Source: Lagopus muta
Lineage: Eukaryota; Chordata; Aves; Galliformes; Phasianidae
NCBI RefSeq assembly: GCF_023343835.1
Contig: NC_064438.1
Location: 16,473,077-16,537,076 of the forward strand
Length of the DNA stretch: 64,000 bases
Reading direction: 5' to 3'
In this document: positions 1 through 11,900 of the stretch, piece after piece
Position numbering within the stretch: position 1 is the stretch's first letter
Layout: every line of letters begins with the position of its first letter
Translations under genes and position numbers: made by a program
Notes under the pieces: model-generated
The model's database searches: none
The model's input: only the letters and a program-made list of their open reading frames with translations
Told to the model about the DNA's origin: nothing

Positions 1-3000
1 GTTTTTTCCTGGACTCAGTAAGAGAAAATGGACCATCACGGTCTGCCTGCCTGCACTGCTAATAAAAAAATAGACCTTTGTTACTGCATAGCCCTTGGAA
101 AAGAGACCAGATACTACTGAAAGGATCTGGTGGAATTCAAAAGAAAGTGAAAGGATATATTTACTCTCATAAGAACACATAAGATTTCTTCAGGACTGCT
201 CTGTGGGCTTAAATTAAGTACTGGAGAACTCTCACTATATAATCCTGAGAGATATTAATAGTGAGAATTTTGGAAACAGATTAGAGGAAAGATCACTGGA
301 AATTGTTCTGTGCATTATATGAGTAGTCTTTAATTGTATATGAGGAAATATGTCTACTTAAGTATTAGACTATAAAAATACAGTCCTTGGAAAATTGTAT
401 ATGCCCTTACAACACGCATTTATCAAAAGTTTTAAAGAAAGGATGTAATAAGGATTTATTTATAATCCTTGTGTGCCACAGGGGCATGCTTTCAGTTGGT
501 TCAATAACATGGCTGATAATGTTAAAGAGGTACTGAATATTCATTGTATTTGATTGGATCGGTAGCACTTAATTGCTCTATAAGTGACAGAATAAAATGG
601 AGTTGCTTTCATTAAAAAACATCTGCTTCTGTTGGCTTCTTCTTTGCAAGAACTTCTCATAGAGAGCCAAGGGCTGATGAAGCAAACAGTACTTCTCAAC
701 ACTGCTAGCTAAAGACAGCTCTGTTGTAAGTACAAGAAATTGTAAATATACAGCATTGAATGGAAGGACAGATGGACATTTTTTGACAAGATAGGGAAGA
801 ACTACAAATGTAATTACCTTCCTGTTTATTATAACATTAGCAGATGTTTAAGCTACACCTTCTGCAATTTTATTAGTAATGATAAGCAAACTAAAAATAT
901 GCATTTAGAATCTAAGAGTCAAATACAGATAACTGAGTTGCACGTGCAGCTGGTTACTGCTCACGAGCTTCTGGTGAAATGCAACCAGCTCCCATAACCA
1001 TGGCTGGATAATGCCTTGATCTTTGTTCTTTTTAAACTTGTATTAGATTCAGAGTAAAATCTTCAACAATCCGTTCAATTAAATACATAGATCTTATTCT
1101 GCAGCTAGGAGGCTCTATTTTTCAATTTACAGTGATTAGGCATAGGGCATAATGCTGAACAGGATGACAGATGGTTCTGAGAAATCCTGAATAAATATTG
1201 GAATAAATTTTGTCTCAGCATCGCTATTCCAAAATACAGCTGCTGTTTTCACTAAATTACTGCTAATTCACAGTCACATATAAAATAGTCATGGTTCTTA
1301 GAATGTCAGGTTATAATTGCTGATGTTCAAATAGCATAAGGCAAAGTGCTCCAATGTTAAACCCATTGACTTCTTGTATGGCACAGATTCAGGTACCAAC
1401 TAATACAAAAAAAAACAAAACAAAACAAACACTGTATTTGCTTTTTCTTTTTTTTCTTTTTCTCTTTTTCTTTCTTTTTTTTTTTTTTTTTTTTTGTTGA
1501 CATTTATCTCAAGACAAGAGGAGCTTAATGGAGGCTATGCATTCTGTTTCATACGAACTCTGTGTCAAAGAGCACTAGCAGTGACCTGACTTTCTCCTGT
1601 TGCAGCTACGAACAGTTTAGGACATGTACAATGATAGGATACTGCAACATAGAGAATTCTAATAAATCTAAAAGCAAATTGGAAAAAAAATCATCTTGAG
1701 CACAGCTCAAAGGTGGGGACTTTCCACCTTTGGCAACACTCAGAACTCAGGTAAGGCTCTGAGGTTAGAGCTCAGAGGATGTGCTACCTACAGAAGCTGA
1801 TCTAGACAACTTCTTCAGTTTGTTTCCAATTTAATTACTGTATCAACCTACGAAAATCTAAAGAAATTCAATAGTTCAGAAAGTATTAAGTTAATTAAAC
1901 CTGATCTGTTACAGATTATGACTTAAGGTTGGCGGCCTTCTTCATTTCTAGCATTTTCCAAAATGCTCTGAGGCAAAACGAAAAAAGAAGACAGCAAAAT
2001 GATGCTGATAAACTATTTTCCTTCAGGAAAGCAGACTAAAGAAAGTACAGATAAAACGAGGCAAGGACAGAGAGAATATGAAAAGGGGCAGTGGTTCTAC
2101 AGCAGTGCAAAAGAATGACAAAGGAAGAGTAAAGGAGATTAAGAAGGCAAGTAAGGGAAGCTGGCAAGTAAAGATGCTGCATGTGCTGGGATCAATCACA
2201 ACAGTAACAAATGCAGATCATGTCGTAGCATAAATAGGCCGGAAACACTTGTAAGAAATGTGCTGTGCACAGGTCTTGTTCACACAGACAGGCATACAGG
2301 CAGACTGGAGAGACTGCCTATTTGAAATGCTTCACTTCTGAAGTATTAAGTAGGCCTGTATTATACATGACACCTTCCCTCAATCTGTTCTCTACAGAAG
2401 CCTCCACTTAAATCCCCTAATACTAGGTTTTTAAAGAGTCCTTTTCTACCTTATAGCTATTAAGTCTTTCCTAATAGCCACCCTCAGCAGATTTTTTTCT
2501 TGCAGATTAATCCAGTCCTACTTATTCCCATTAGACAGGGATAATAATCAATTTTCTTATTGTTTAGAGGAATATCATTTGTGGCTGCAATTATCTGACA
2601 TTAATTTAGGCCCCTAAAGGTGAGCTACATGTCAAGCATTTTATTGCAATTGATGGATAGCTAGCCAAATGGGTCACTGCAACCACACGTAGATGGTTAT
2701 ATTAGCTTAAGTGGTGTCACTCTTGACAGTATTGATTTCCTCTCCACCTATCGTAGGAGCTTGATATCTAACTCATATATAAGTAAGTTCCTCAAGCTAA
2801 GAAGCTGAATCCTACCCTGTATGTCCTATACTTCTTTATTCTCTAGAGTTTTCTTGGGGAACGTGATTATCTCAGACTCTCAAAGGCATTTTTTCCTGTA
2901 ATAAGAAAACTTGGGTGGGAGGCAGTGCTAAGCAAATTAAGTTGATGTGATGGAAAATTCAGTCCGATCTGGACCATGATTTTCTACAGTCTTGCTAGGG

Positions 3001-6000
3001 CTGTTTAAGAGATTTGTTGAGGAATTTGTTCATGTGCCTTTTTCTAACACACCATTTTAACAGACTGTCTGCACCTTAATAGCCTTTGCTTAGTGGTTTT
3101 GGTTTGCCTCAAACTTTCAGTCTTCTGTTAATGTCTCCCAAGCAAATAAACCCTGCATACCTCACGCTGGCTGAGCAGTGATCTAAATTAAGAGCACGGG
3201 CTCCCTCTGTAGCCGCTGGAAAGAATAAGCATTATTTGTGCCCACAAAAGACAAAAAGCCATGTACTCAAACAGAAAGTAAGCAGCTTTTTTTTTTTTTT
3301 CCCCCCTTATTGAATTCATAAACATTCATTTTCAGCGATAGGAAACCATTGCATGGGTATCTTATTTAATCTATCCTGTGCTATCATTGGCATTTTTATT
3401 CTGCAAAGCCATGGAAAATGGCACATGCAGCACAGAGATACTGACATTTCTCCCCCTCGCTCCACATTCAATCTTCAAATTTAAAAAAAAGGCCAATATG
3501 TCCAACTATATGTCAAAAGTTTTGATGGAAGCTAGGATCTTGGAAGCTATTAAGCATTTGTGTTCCCACTGAGAATCAGAAATGTTATGAGTGCTCAGCA
3601 CACATCAGGATCTCAGCATATATCCTAACAAACGTGACAGAAGTTTTGCCTGCTCCTGAGTCAGAAATGAGAACAAAGATAATTTTAAAGCAAATTTCAG
3701 CTTTGCCTGATCTCTTCTGAACCACGTATCTCAACAGACCGTAAGATTTGTTACTTCTATCAGAGCTGAAATGCTATATTTGAAAGTGGGCTCACTGAGA
3801 ATTGTTTTAAGCCTGAGATGAAACGATTTTGGCTTGGGAAACTTTGGGGTTGGTTTGGTGTTTTGAAGGTTTTCAGGTATGACGGGGAAAAGACTTAGAG
3901 GAAAGAAATCAGAGCATTATTGTTTCCCTATTTCTTTTTCCACTGAGAAGATGTGGGAGCACTCCCTGTTCAGCTAACATTTCCCTGTGTTAGACCAAAC
4001 GTGCCAAATCCTTTCCACTTCTGGAAAATTTTCTTTGTAAATTTTAAGAGATTTCAAAGCCACTGCAGAAATTCTGACAGTTATGATGCTGTTGTCAGAT
4101 AAGGAACTAATGTTACTTGCAACGTATGCAAGATTCTATTTTTTACAAACGGAGAGGGAGTGTCTCTGAAACCATTCCCTTCCTTGCGGGGCCCTATAAA
4201 TGACAGTGGTGGAGCAGAGGCTCTACTACATACAGCTACTTTGCCCAACTAGCAGTAATCTGGGGATGCAGGAGACTAGAAAATACAGTAGGATGTGCAA
4301 CAGGTATTGATCCACTACTGAGAGAACCAGAAACCCTGGACAAATGGTATTTTCTTAGAATTTCTATTTCAGAATCTCAGGGCTTTTCACAGGTTATTAG
4401 ATAAACTCTCATCGAGATAGCTTCTATTTCAGTCTGCCATCTTTAGGAAATTAAGCTTATGTAATTGCATTGGCTGGCAACCTGTCCTTGAATGGTTTGA
4501 AGCTGTTGGCTAGTCCTAAAATCTGACAAATATTTGATTCTCTTTTAAGTTTAAGAATCATCAATCAAGATTTTACACAGTATTATTGAGTGTATAGCAA
4601 TATGTAATATTGCAATAATGTAATAATGTAAAATAATATGCAATATATATTTTTTGAGAATATTCCTCCAAACCTTTTATTCTATTGTTCGCTTCTTAAA
4701 TACACAAGTGGCCTAAAATCAATGTGCATCCTGAAGTAAAAAACATTTTGAAAGATATAATATGTGATAATTTTGTTGTATTGATATATGTAGTGTGAAT
4801 AATAGCACTATTAACACACTGATTGGTGTAAGAACAGGAAATTATTAGTTGATATCAGTGTAATTCAGAAGAGAAAATGGCCCTTCATACAGAAGATATC
4901 TATAATATTTAGTTCTATTTGACACTGAGCTGCAGGTGGTAAAATGGGTAAAAGATACTCTCAGTGAAAATTGCCTACATTTTTCAGGAATTACAAATTG
5001 GAAAAGTGGGAGAAAAACAATAGTAAAAGCTCTGGAAGGATGAAGAAAATGACCTTTCACTTATTACTACCTTTTTCCTAAGGGGGAAAAAAAGCCACAA
5101 AGAAACCCCCCCCCCACCATATTTTCAGTTCCATATTCATTAAAGCAGCAGCAAATTCTACACATGTAAAGGAGCAAAATAATCCAGAGGTTTCTCAAAG
5201 ACTTAAAGAGTAAGCTACCTTAAAAATGATACAGATGTGTGATCTACATGACTTTCAGGTAAATGCAATGTCATCAGCTTCTGCCTTGTTAGGTTAATAA
5301 CAAGCAGCTAAGGTATCAAAGAGTGGGGTAATACTGCTGCTCTGTGACACAGCCTTTATTTACCAGCAAACTATCACTACATTTTTAGATCACTGAAGCT
5401 GTTCACAGTCTTGTTGGCATCTGGAATTCTTCGTTGCTCCTAGATACCCAAAGCTGTCAGTGTCTGTACTCGACTGGAAAGAAATGTCTTTCCTATTCAG
5501 AATTAGATTTAGTCCTATGAAGCCTTGCACTTGTGACCTCCATACTCAGCTATGGTACACTTCTGTATTCAGAGTTAAAACACCAATCTTAAAAATCTAC
5601 AATAGTTTCCAATGCAGAAAAAAACCGAAAACTCAAGTTGCTGGTGGCACTGCAAGTCAGTGGCCCACTAGTACATACTAAAATAGACTCAGAGATAGAC
5701 ATCTCCACAGCTCTTAAAAGAATCAACTCTTGTTAGTTGGATGATGGCCTCCCCCTAATAAAGCATTTTCTTTCTGTAACATCAAAGTTTTGCTGGAATT
5801 ACACCACCATATGGGAAACAATTTTGTCTTGTAACTGATCTCTCAAGTCTAGAATTCATTTTCATTGCTTATATAAAATTAGAGATTTTGCATACATACC
5901 TGAAGATGATCTTTAACAGTGTGGTCACACTTGATACCACCTGGGAAGAAAAACTCATTTTTCATGAAACTGAGCATCACTCTGTGAATACTTCTAGTGT

Positions 6001-6246
6001 TTTATTTACTATAGCCTCTATCCAGGCTGTACAGCTTCAATAAAGAAACAGCAGAATGATTTCTTCCTTTTTCACTTATTATCTCTCAGCAAGCTCTACA
6101 GGGAAGGAAGCTACTGTATCTCCAGCTCCTGCCAAAACATACCTCAAATCCACTCTTTTTTTTAGTGTTTTTCCAGAACATTATATAAACACTCATTCAT
6201 AGCTTATGGTTTTTGCCAATGAAAAATAAAATAAATCATATTACCA
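1..6246. other. Intergenic sequence upstream of GAL
   Basis: AT-rich sequence with no open reading frame that looks coding and no exon that I can recognise. It contains a pyrimidine-rich low-complexity run, short C and A homopolymers near 5100, and AT-rich stretches near 4.6 kb. By comparison with the human gene order, the next gene upstream of GAL would be PPP6R3, but I see no piece of it here. Confidence 0.6.
1438..1495. repeat. Pyrimidine-rich low-complexity tract
   Basis: Almost unbroken T and C, ending in a T run of more than 20. It is a simple-sequence tract with no clear target-site duplication, so I do not call it a retroposed tail. Confidence 0.8.
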
Positions 6247-6390
6247 CATAGAATCATAGAATCACCAAGGTTGGAAAAGACCTAGAAGATCATCCAGTCC
6301 AACCATTCATCTATTCCCAATAGCTCCCACTAAACCATGTCCCTCAACACAACATCCAGCCTTTCCTTGAACACATCCATTGCATCTAGA
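6247..6390 (-). mobile_element. CR1 LINE fragment, 3' end
   Basis: The segment starts with CATAGAATCATAGAATC, the complement of the CR1 3' terminal octamer-type repeat, followed by the complement of the usual CR1 3' tail (AAGGTTGGAAAAGACC and TCCAGTCCAACCAT). The element is therefore in minus orientation and truncated to its last 150 bp or so. The short ORFs here on both strands are CR1 shadows. Confidence 0.9.
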
Positions 6391-8380
6391 AGAAATTCTT
6401 GCTGTTCAACACATACTACCTTAGGATTTAACACTTCTTCACAAAATGAAACCAACAAATACATCAGTGGAGGAATCTGCATGCTGAAGAGCCATCTCAA
6501 TGGGAAAATAAACCATGTAGTTGAGCAGAAGGCCATTTTGGAAGCTAAGCAAGAAAAGGCAGGCTTCAGGCTAAATTCTAATTCTTCTCTCTAAGCAGCG
6601 AGGTTTAGAATTCTTAAAGAAGAAAAAAAAACAGGGAAAATTGTGGGAATGAGAACATCAATTGTAGGAAGGACTGATAAAATTATTTAATTGACACTAA
6701 CCTAAAGATAGATTGACACAAAATGTATAATGGGCAAATGACGGATTAAACGCTTGAGTAAACAAAGAGGCTTCCTTTTCCATCTGACTCTAGTGAAGAT
6801 GAAGAGGTCATTTGCCCCTGAAATTTGACAAGATGCAAGAATTGTGATGCAAAGTTGGAATAAAAAACACAGGTTAACACACATTGTTTCAAGTACTTTT
6901 CACCAGATCTTGAACAAACAAACAGTAGTCAAAGATAACAGAATTTATACATTTTTATAATACTGCTTGAATGCAAATTCTGACTTGGCTTTAATAATTT
7001 CTGTAATTACACTCAAATAACACATAGAAAACATTTTGTGTCTCAGAGATGCTTCAAGTTTCAAAGATTTCTGAGATGTCAAGAAAGCTAAGAAATTTCA
7101 TTCAGAAGTACATTTTTGATAAAGAAAAACAACTCTTCACAAAAAAAATACAGTGCTGTTTTCCAGATCTATCTATTCTGAGTTAAAAGGCTAATGTGAC
7201 AGCTGACAGAACATCCTCAACAAATAATACAAAACAACAAAGCAAATTTCTTGCTTCCCATTTATGTACACTAGCATTTAACAACTGTATAAAATAAACT
7301 TCATTCAAGCAGTTTTAGATCTGGAATTCAGTGATGATCAGATAATTGCAATGCTGTGGCTTCTGACAAAAGAAGTTGGAAAACAAAGCTATAAGACACA
7401 GCTTCTGCCATTAGCCAGTAATATGAACTTTACATTATTTGCTTCTAAACTAGTAGAAGATAGGATATTGTATTACCTGCTAGCAGCCTTTACTCTATAT
7501 CCAAGTTCACACACACGCTATAAAAGTTTGCAAAGAATATTAAGCAGCTTCAGAAAAAGGAGCTGGAAGTATAACATTCTGTACAACACCTCTTAGGCTC
7601 TTCATACTGAAAGAAGAGTTGAGGGGACTTACACTGAAAAAATATGACTTGGCAGGGTATATTCCCTGACACTGGGAAATGACGTTGGGATCTTTGCCTC
7701 GTAATTTGGTTTTGCTCATACATACACTGGCTATAAGCACAAATAAGATAAACAACTGAAATCTCACAGGCTGTAATTAAAATGCTGAGGCATGCCTCGT
7801 CACTGGGGAGAGCTTCATTACTATCCTTCACGCAAGACCTTAAGGACAAGAAAAAAGTGATATCTCAGATACAAAACATTGCTGTATTGCAGCCTAGGCA
7901 ATGAACAAACAAGCATATTTCTGACCCACTCCAAAACTAGCAAAGAAGTACAAAGCAGCAAGAAAGTACAATGACTGAGAATCTTTAGCTCTATTTGCTG
8001 TGATGCTGGGGCAAAGGCATGCGAGTCAAAGGCATTTTAAGGGACCGTGGGATGGGGAGTGTGTAAAGTCTTTTGCCTTCCCAAATGCAATGCCCAAACA
8101 CTGCAAATCTTGCTGGTGGGCATCACACACAGTTGTTTGTATTTAGTTCTGCTTCCATAGCAGATTCAGTGAAAAGCGAGCTGAATTCAGCTACGTCTGC
8201 TTGGTCTCCACTGATAAGCACACTGCAGCGCATGCCAGACTGCCCAGGACAGAGCTCCTCTCACTGCCAGCTAGCCCAGGGCCACCCTAATTATGGCTAA
8301 TTGCCCGGACAGTTATCTCTCTGCAGCCTGCGTCGTGCTTCCAAAAGCCTCTAATTGAATTGCTATAATTTTTGCCCTTC
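6391..8380. other. Intergenic sequence upstream of the GAL promoter
   Basis: No exon, RNA gene or repeat recognised. The base composition shifts to GC-rich after about 8.2 kb, on the approach to the GAL promoter. Confidence 0.5.
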
Positions 8381-8480
8381 CTAATGCAGTGGGTTGGTGA
8401 GGTAAAATGACCCACGGGAGGCGGAGAGTGGGGGGGCTCCGCAGCCCATAAAGAGCGGAGGGGACGAAGGGAGGGTGTGC
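8381..8480 (+). promoter_or_regulatory. GAL: GAL core promoter, predicted
   Basis: GC-rich segment with a TATA-like CATAAAG at 8447-8453 and purine/GC-rich upstream sequence, about 25-30 bp before the inferred start of the noncoding exon. A TGACCCACG-type element at 8408-8416 could be a nuclear-receptor half site or weak CRE-like site. The position is inferred from the TATA-like box and the galanin exon layout, not from transcript data. Confidence 0.55.
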
Positions 8481-8651
8481 AGAGCCGTGTCCGTGCACCG
8501 GGGCCATGCAGTGAGTGCCCACGGGGAGCAGCCATCGGGACTGCAGCTGTGGGACATCCCAGCATCCGTGGGACATTCCGGCAGCAGCCGTGGGACAGCC
8601 ATCTCGCCACCTGCCAGCTCCCTGTGAGACACCGTTGTGCCCCAGCTCAAG
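8478..8651 (+). other. GAL: GAL exon 1, noncoding 5'UTR (predicted)
   Basis: In galanin genes the first exon is noncoding and the start codon lies at the beginning of exon 2, which fits here. Two splice donors are possible: GTGAGT at 8511, which is the stronger consensus, or AAG/GTACTC at 8652. The longer form keeps a minimal upstream ORF, ATG CAG TGA at 8506-8514, that the shorter form would break. The transcription start is a guess from the TATA-like box. Confidence 0.5.
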
Positions 8652-8842
8652 GTACTCAGTCCCTTCCCACCTCTCAGCCTTGTCCCACCGCTCCCCAGAG
8701 GGAATCGGGGTGTGGGCCCTGCGGGATGAAGGCTCATCCTCACCCCTCATCAGTGGCCAGTTTGCTCACCTGCTATGCGGATCCAAGCTAGAAGCCAGGC
8801 AGCCAGCGACTTGAAGCTTACCCTGGTGCGGTTTCTTTTCAG

Positions 8843-8923
8843 ATGCAGAGGTGTGCGGGTTTCCTGTTTCTGTCTTTAATCCTTTGTGCCGCCCTGTCAG
8901 AAACATTCGGACTGGTTTTGTCT
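8843..8923 (+). CDS. GAL: GAL exon 2: signal peptide
   Basis: Twenty-seven codons, MQRCAGFLFLSLILC followed by AALSETFGLVLS; a typical hydrophobic signal. The acceptor TTTCTTTTCAG directly precedes the ATG and the donor is GTAAGT. It ends in phase 0. Confidence 0.95.
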
Positions 8924-11900
8924 GTAAGTATTCATCTCCCACGAGGGTCCTTTCCACTGGGCAGCATCCGTGCCAAAGCTGACAAGCGACAGTGAGCTCT
9001 TTCATGATATACCCTGCGTTTAGAGATACAGCAGTGAGACAAGACGTAGCACTCATACATTTGGGGCTGTTAATTACTTAAATACCAGGCTTTTGAATAA
9101 TAGCTCCCAAGTCACAAAGAATAAGAAACAAAGGTTTAGAGCAAAATTCAATGGGTACCCATCCCTGTCTGACTCAGAAAAGGTCAGATAAATGCTTTGA
9201 TATTATTATATTATTTATTTTTCACCATATTTCTTGTATTTCAAACCTTCAGAAGACACTTCTGGTAAGCGAGCATCCATTTGGGTGCTGTATGCCTTCT
9301 TGCCTTCAGAGCGTAGCTCAAGCACTAATCTACTTGCATTTTTCTTTCTTTGAGGCAAAAGAAAAAAGGGGCTGGACTTTGAACAGTGCTGGTTACCTAC
9401 TTGGGCCACGTAAGTCAAGTGCTCTTTCTCGTACTATTTCAAAACTCAGAAGTTTCTTCTTGTAAAACTTTTTGTTTGTTGTGTGCTACTCACTTCTCTG
9501 ACAACTACACTGAGCCTGCAAAGACTGAATGCTTGTTTAGATATTTATTACGTGCCTATTACAGAGCTGAGTTGCCTTAGGCAACAATTGTTTTCAGAAG
9601 AAGAGTCATGCTGTGAGACTTTATACACAGATGCACATCTAAGGCACTCTTTGTGCTACTGATCTGTAATTTCCATATGGCAAATACTTCATTTTACCTT
9701 TTTCCCCTTTTTCCTGGAAGTGTTACAAGACATCATAGCATCCCAGATGTCAGAGGAAGAGTGACAGAATGTGAAATTCTGGCATTACTCAACTTATTTC
9801 AGATTTCAGTTAAAATCTGTTTGAAAATGGCTTTAATATACTACTATTTAAAAAAAAAAATAATCCAAACAAATTAAACCAATTACAAAGTGCAAAGTCA
9901 TGGCTGTAACTGTAACACTTCATTGTGTGACACCAGGTACATACTATTCAAAATACAGCCACACATACTGGTTCACAATGATGAAAGATCATTGGATTAT
10001 AAGAAAATAGATGCTGTGTGTGCATTTGTAAGAAAATGCATGTACATTATAAGCAAAATGGAAATACAGTGCTAAGCTGTCTCAAATATCTGTCTTTCAT
10101 CATTTCTGGTTAATGTAATTACACTTTTTACCAATGTTTGTATATTCTCAGTCTCAGTGACACATGACCAATGCTGCAGCACCTACTGTAACTCTCCTTA
10201 TACAGACCACATAAAAGGATACATAAAACTGATTAACGCATCTTAAGTGTGTTAATTGGCATTGCAAATTTATGCCCCACAGCAGATCTAACCCAATTGA
10301 CAAATATGGAAATGTGCTTTTCAAATGCCGTTTATCTAAGACTGGGTAATAGGAATCATCCTTTGTTGCAGGTCGTATTGATCACCTTTTAATGATAAAG
10401 GAAATGCCCATTGCAAGGGGGAGAGAAGAGGCACCAGGGGCATGTAAGATAGTTTACATGAATAATCTTCAAAAATCTATCTGCAGCTTGTTCTTTACGT
10501 AAACACCTCGGCAACACTTTCTAATGGCAGGAGAAAGGATAGCAAAAACAGCCTTCCAGATTACACCCAAATGTACAGACTTACGTTTTACTTAGACCTT
10601 CCATTGAATTCAGTAACAGGTTTGACAAGTATGTACATGTAATGCAGGACAGAGTCTGAAAATGATAAAAATCATAACCGCAAATGTGGAAGAAAGGTTA
10701 TTTTAGTGACTTTTTTTTTTTGTACATAAGCATCTAACAAAAGTGTTCATTGTGATCTTTTCATTAAAATCCATGAGAGGTAAAGGTTGCTGCCAAGTCA
10801 ATTAACTCCTCTGATTTCTAATTTATTTGTCAGATGCAGTAGATAACCACAGATCTTTTAATGACAAACATGGTTTCACTGGTAAACGTGAAATACAGCC
10901 TGATGAGGATTTAAAAGCAGGTAATTAAATTCTGAAAGTTAGTACTGTTGATTTTTTAAGATGTCTTAATTTATTTACTGTCATTGATCTAAGTTAACTG
11001 CTTAGATATAAGGCTCCTCCTGCACTTTTGCAGATATCCCACTAAGTATTGGTGAGCAAGAAAATTTAAATTTCACCCACTCAGACTGTAAGTGTGCTTA
11101 AACTCTCTGTTGCCTTGGGAAAAGTGCCATAATTGTATTACTTTAAAAGCAGTATGATTTATTACACTTTAAATACATTGCTTTTTCTTTCTGCATACAC
11201 AGTTCAGTATATCAGACTTCACCCCAGACAATCAAGAGCTCATTTTTGTCTAAGAAATGAGATCATTCTTTCCAGTAGGGAAATCAACAGAAATAGGCAA
11301 ATATTTTTTTTGATTCTGATATTACAGAGCTGAAACCAACTGAATTAAAACTGTATGGCACTGCTTATGTTAGAAGATTATCAATCATTTAAAATAAGCT
11401 CTCCAAGTTAAGTTTCACATTGTTTCTGTATTTAAGCAATTTGCATTGTTTTTATTAAAGCTAGAGAACCGGCTTTGCCCAAAAACTAAGGCAAGTCAAT
11501 TAAAGTCAACTCAAATTAATATTTACCTCAGTTTTTGTGTTTCCAAAATGACTGCCGTTTTAGTGCTGGTTTGTAGTTATATTTTAAAACAACAACACCC
11601 AAACAAGAAGTATTTCCTCAACATCAGTACAAAGGTAATACTTCGCCAATCAGAAACAATAATAAAGGCAGGCAGCATTTGCAATCTAACAGTGTGGTGC
11701 ACAAGGCAATGCTGCCATTTGCGAATGAACTGCCAGCTCCTTCACTGAATTATATGATATTTAAGAATTTTGGAACTCTATGGAACTGCTGCTTGCCCAA
11801 ACTTACAAGAAAACATAACCAAACCTGTCTGGGTGGGACCTAAAAATACATATAACTGCCTCTGTTATTAACCATATTTTAGATGTTTTTCTCTTCAAGA

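Noticed and set aside
8313-8750. 145-codon ORF antisense to the GAL first exon
   Set aside because: It lies in GC-rich promoter sequence where stops are rare, overlaps several ORFs in other frames, and shows no motif or splice context.
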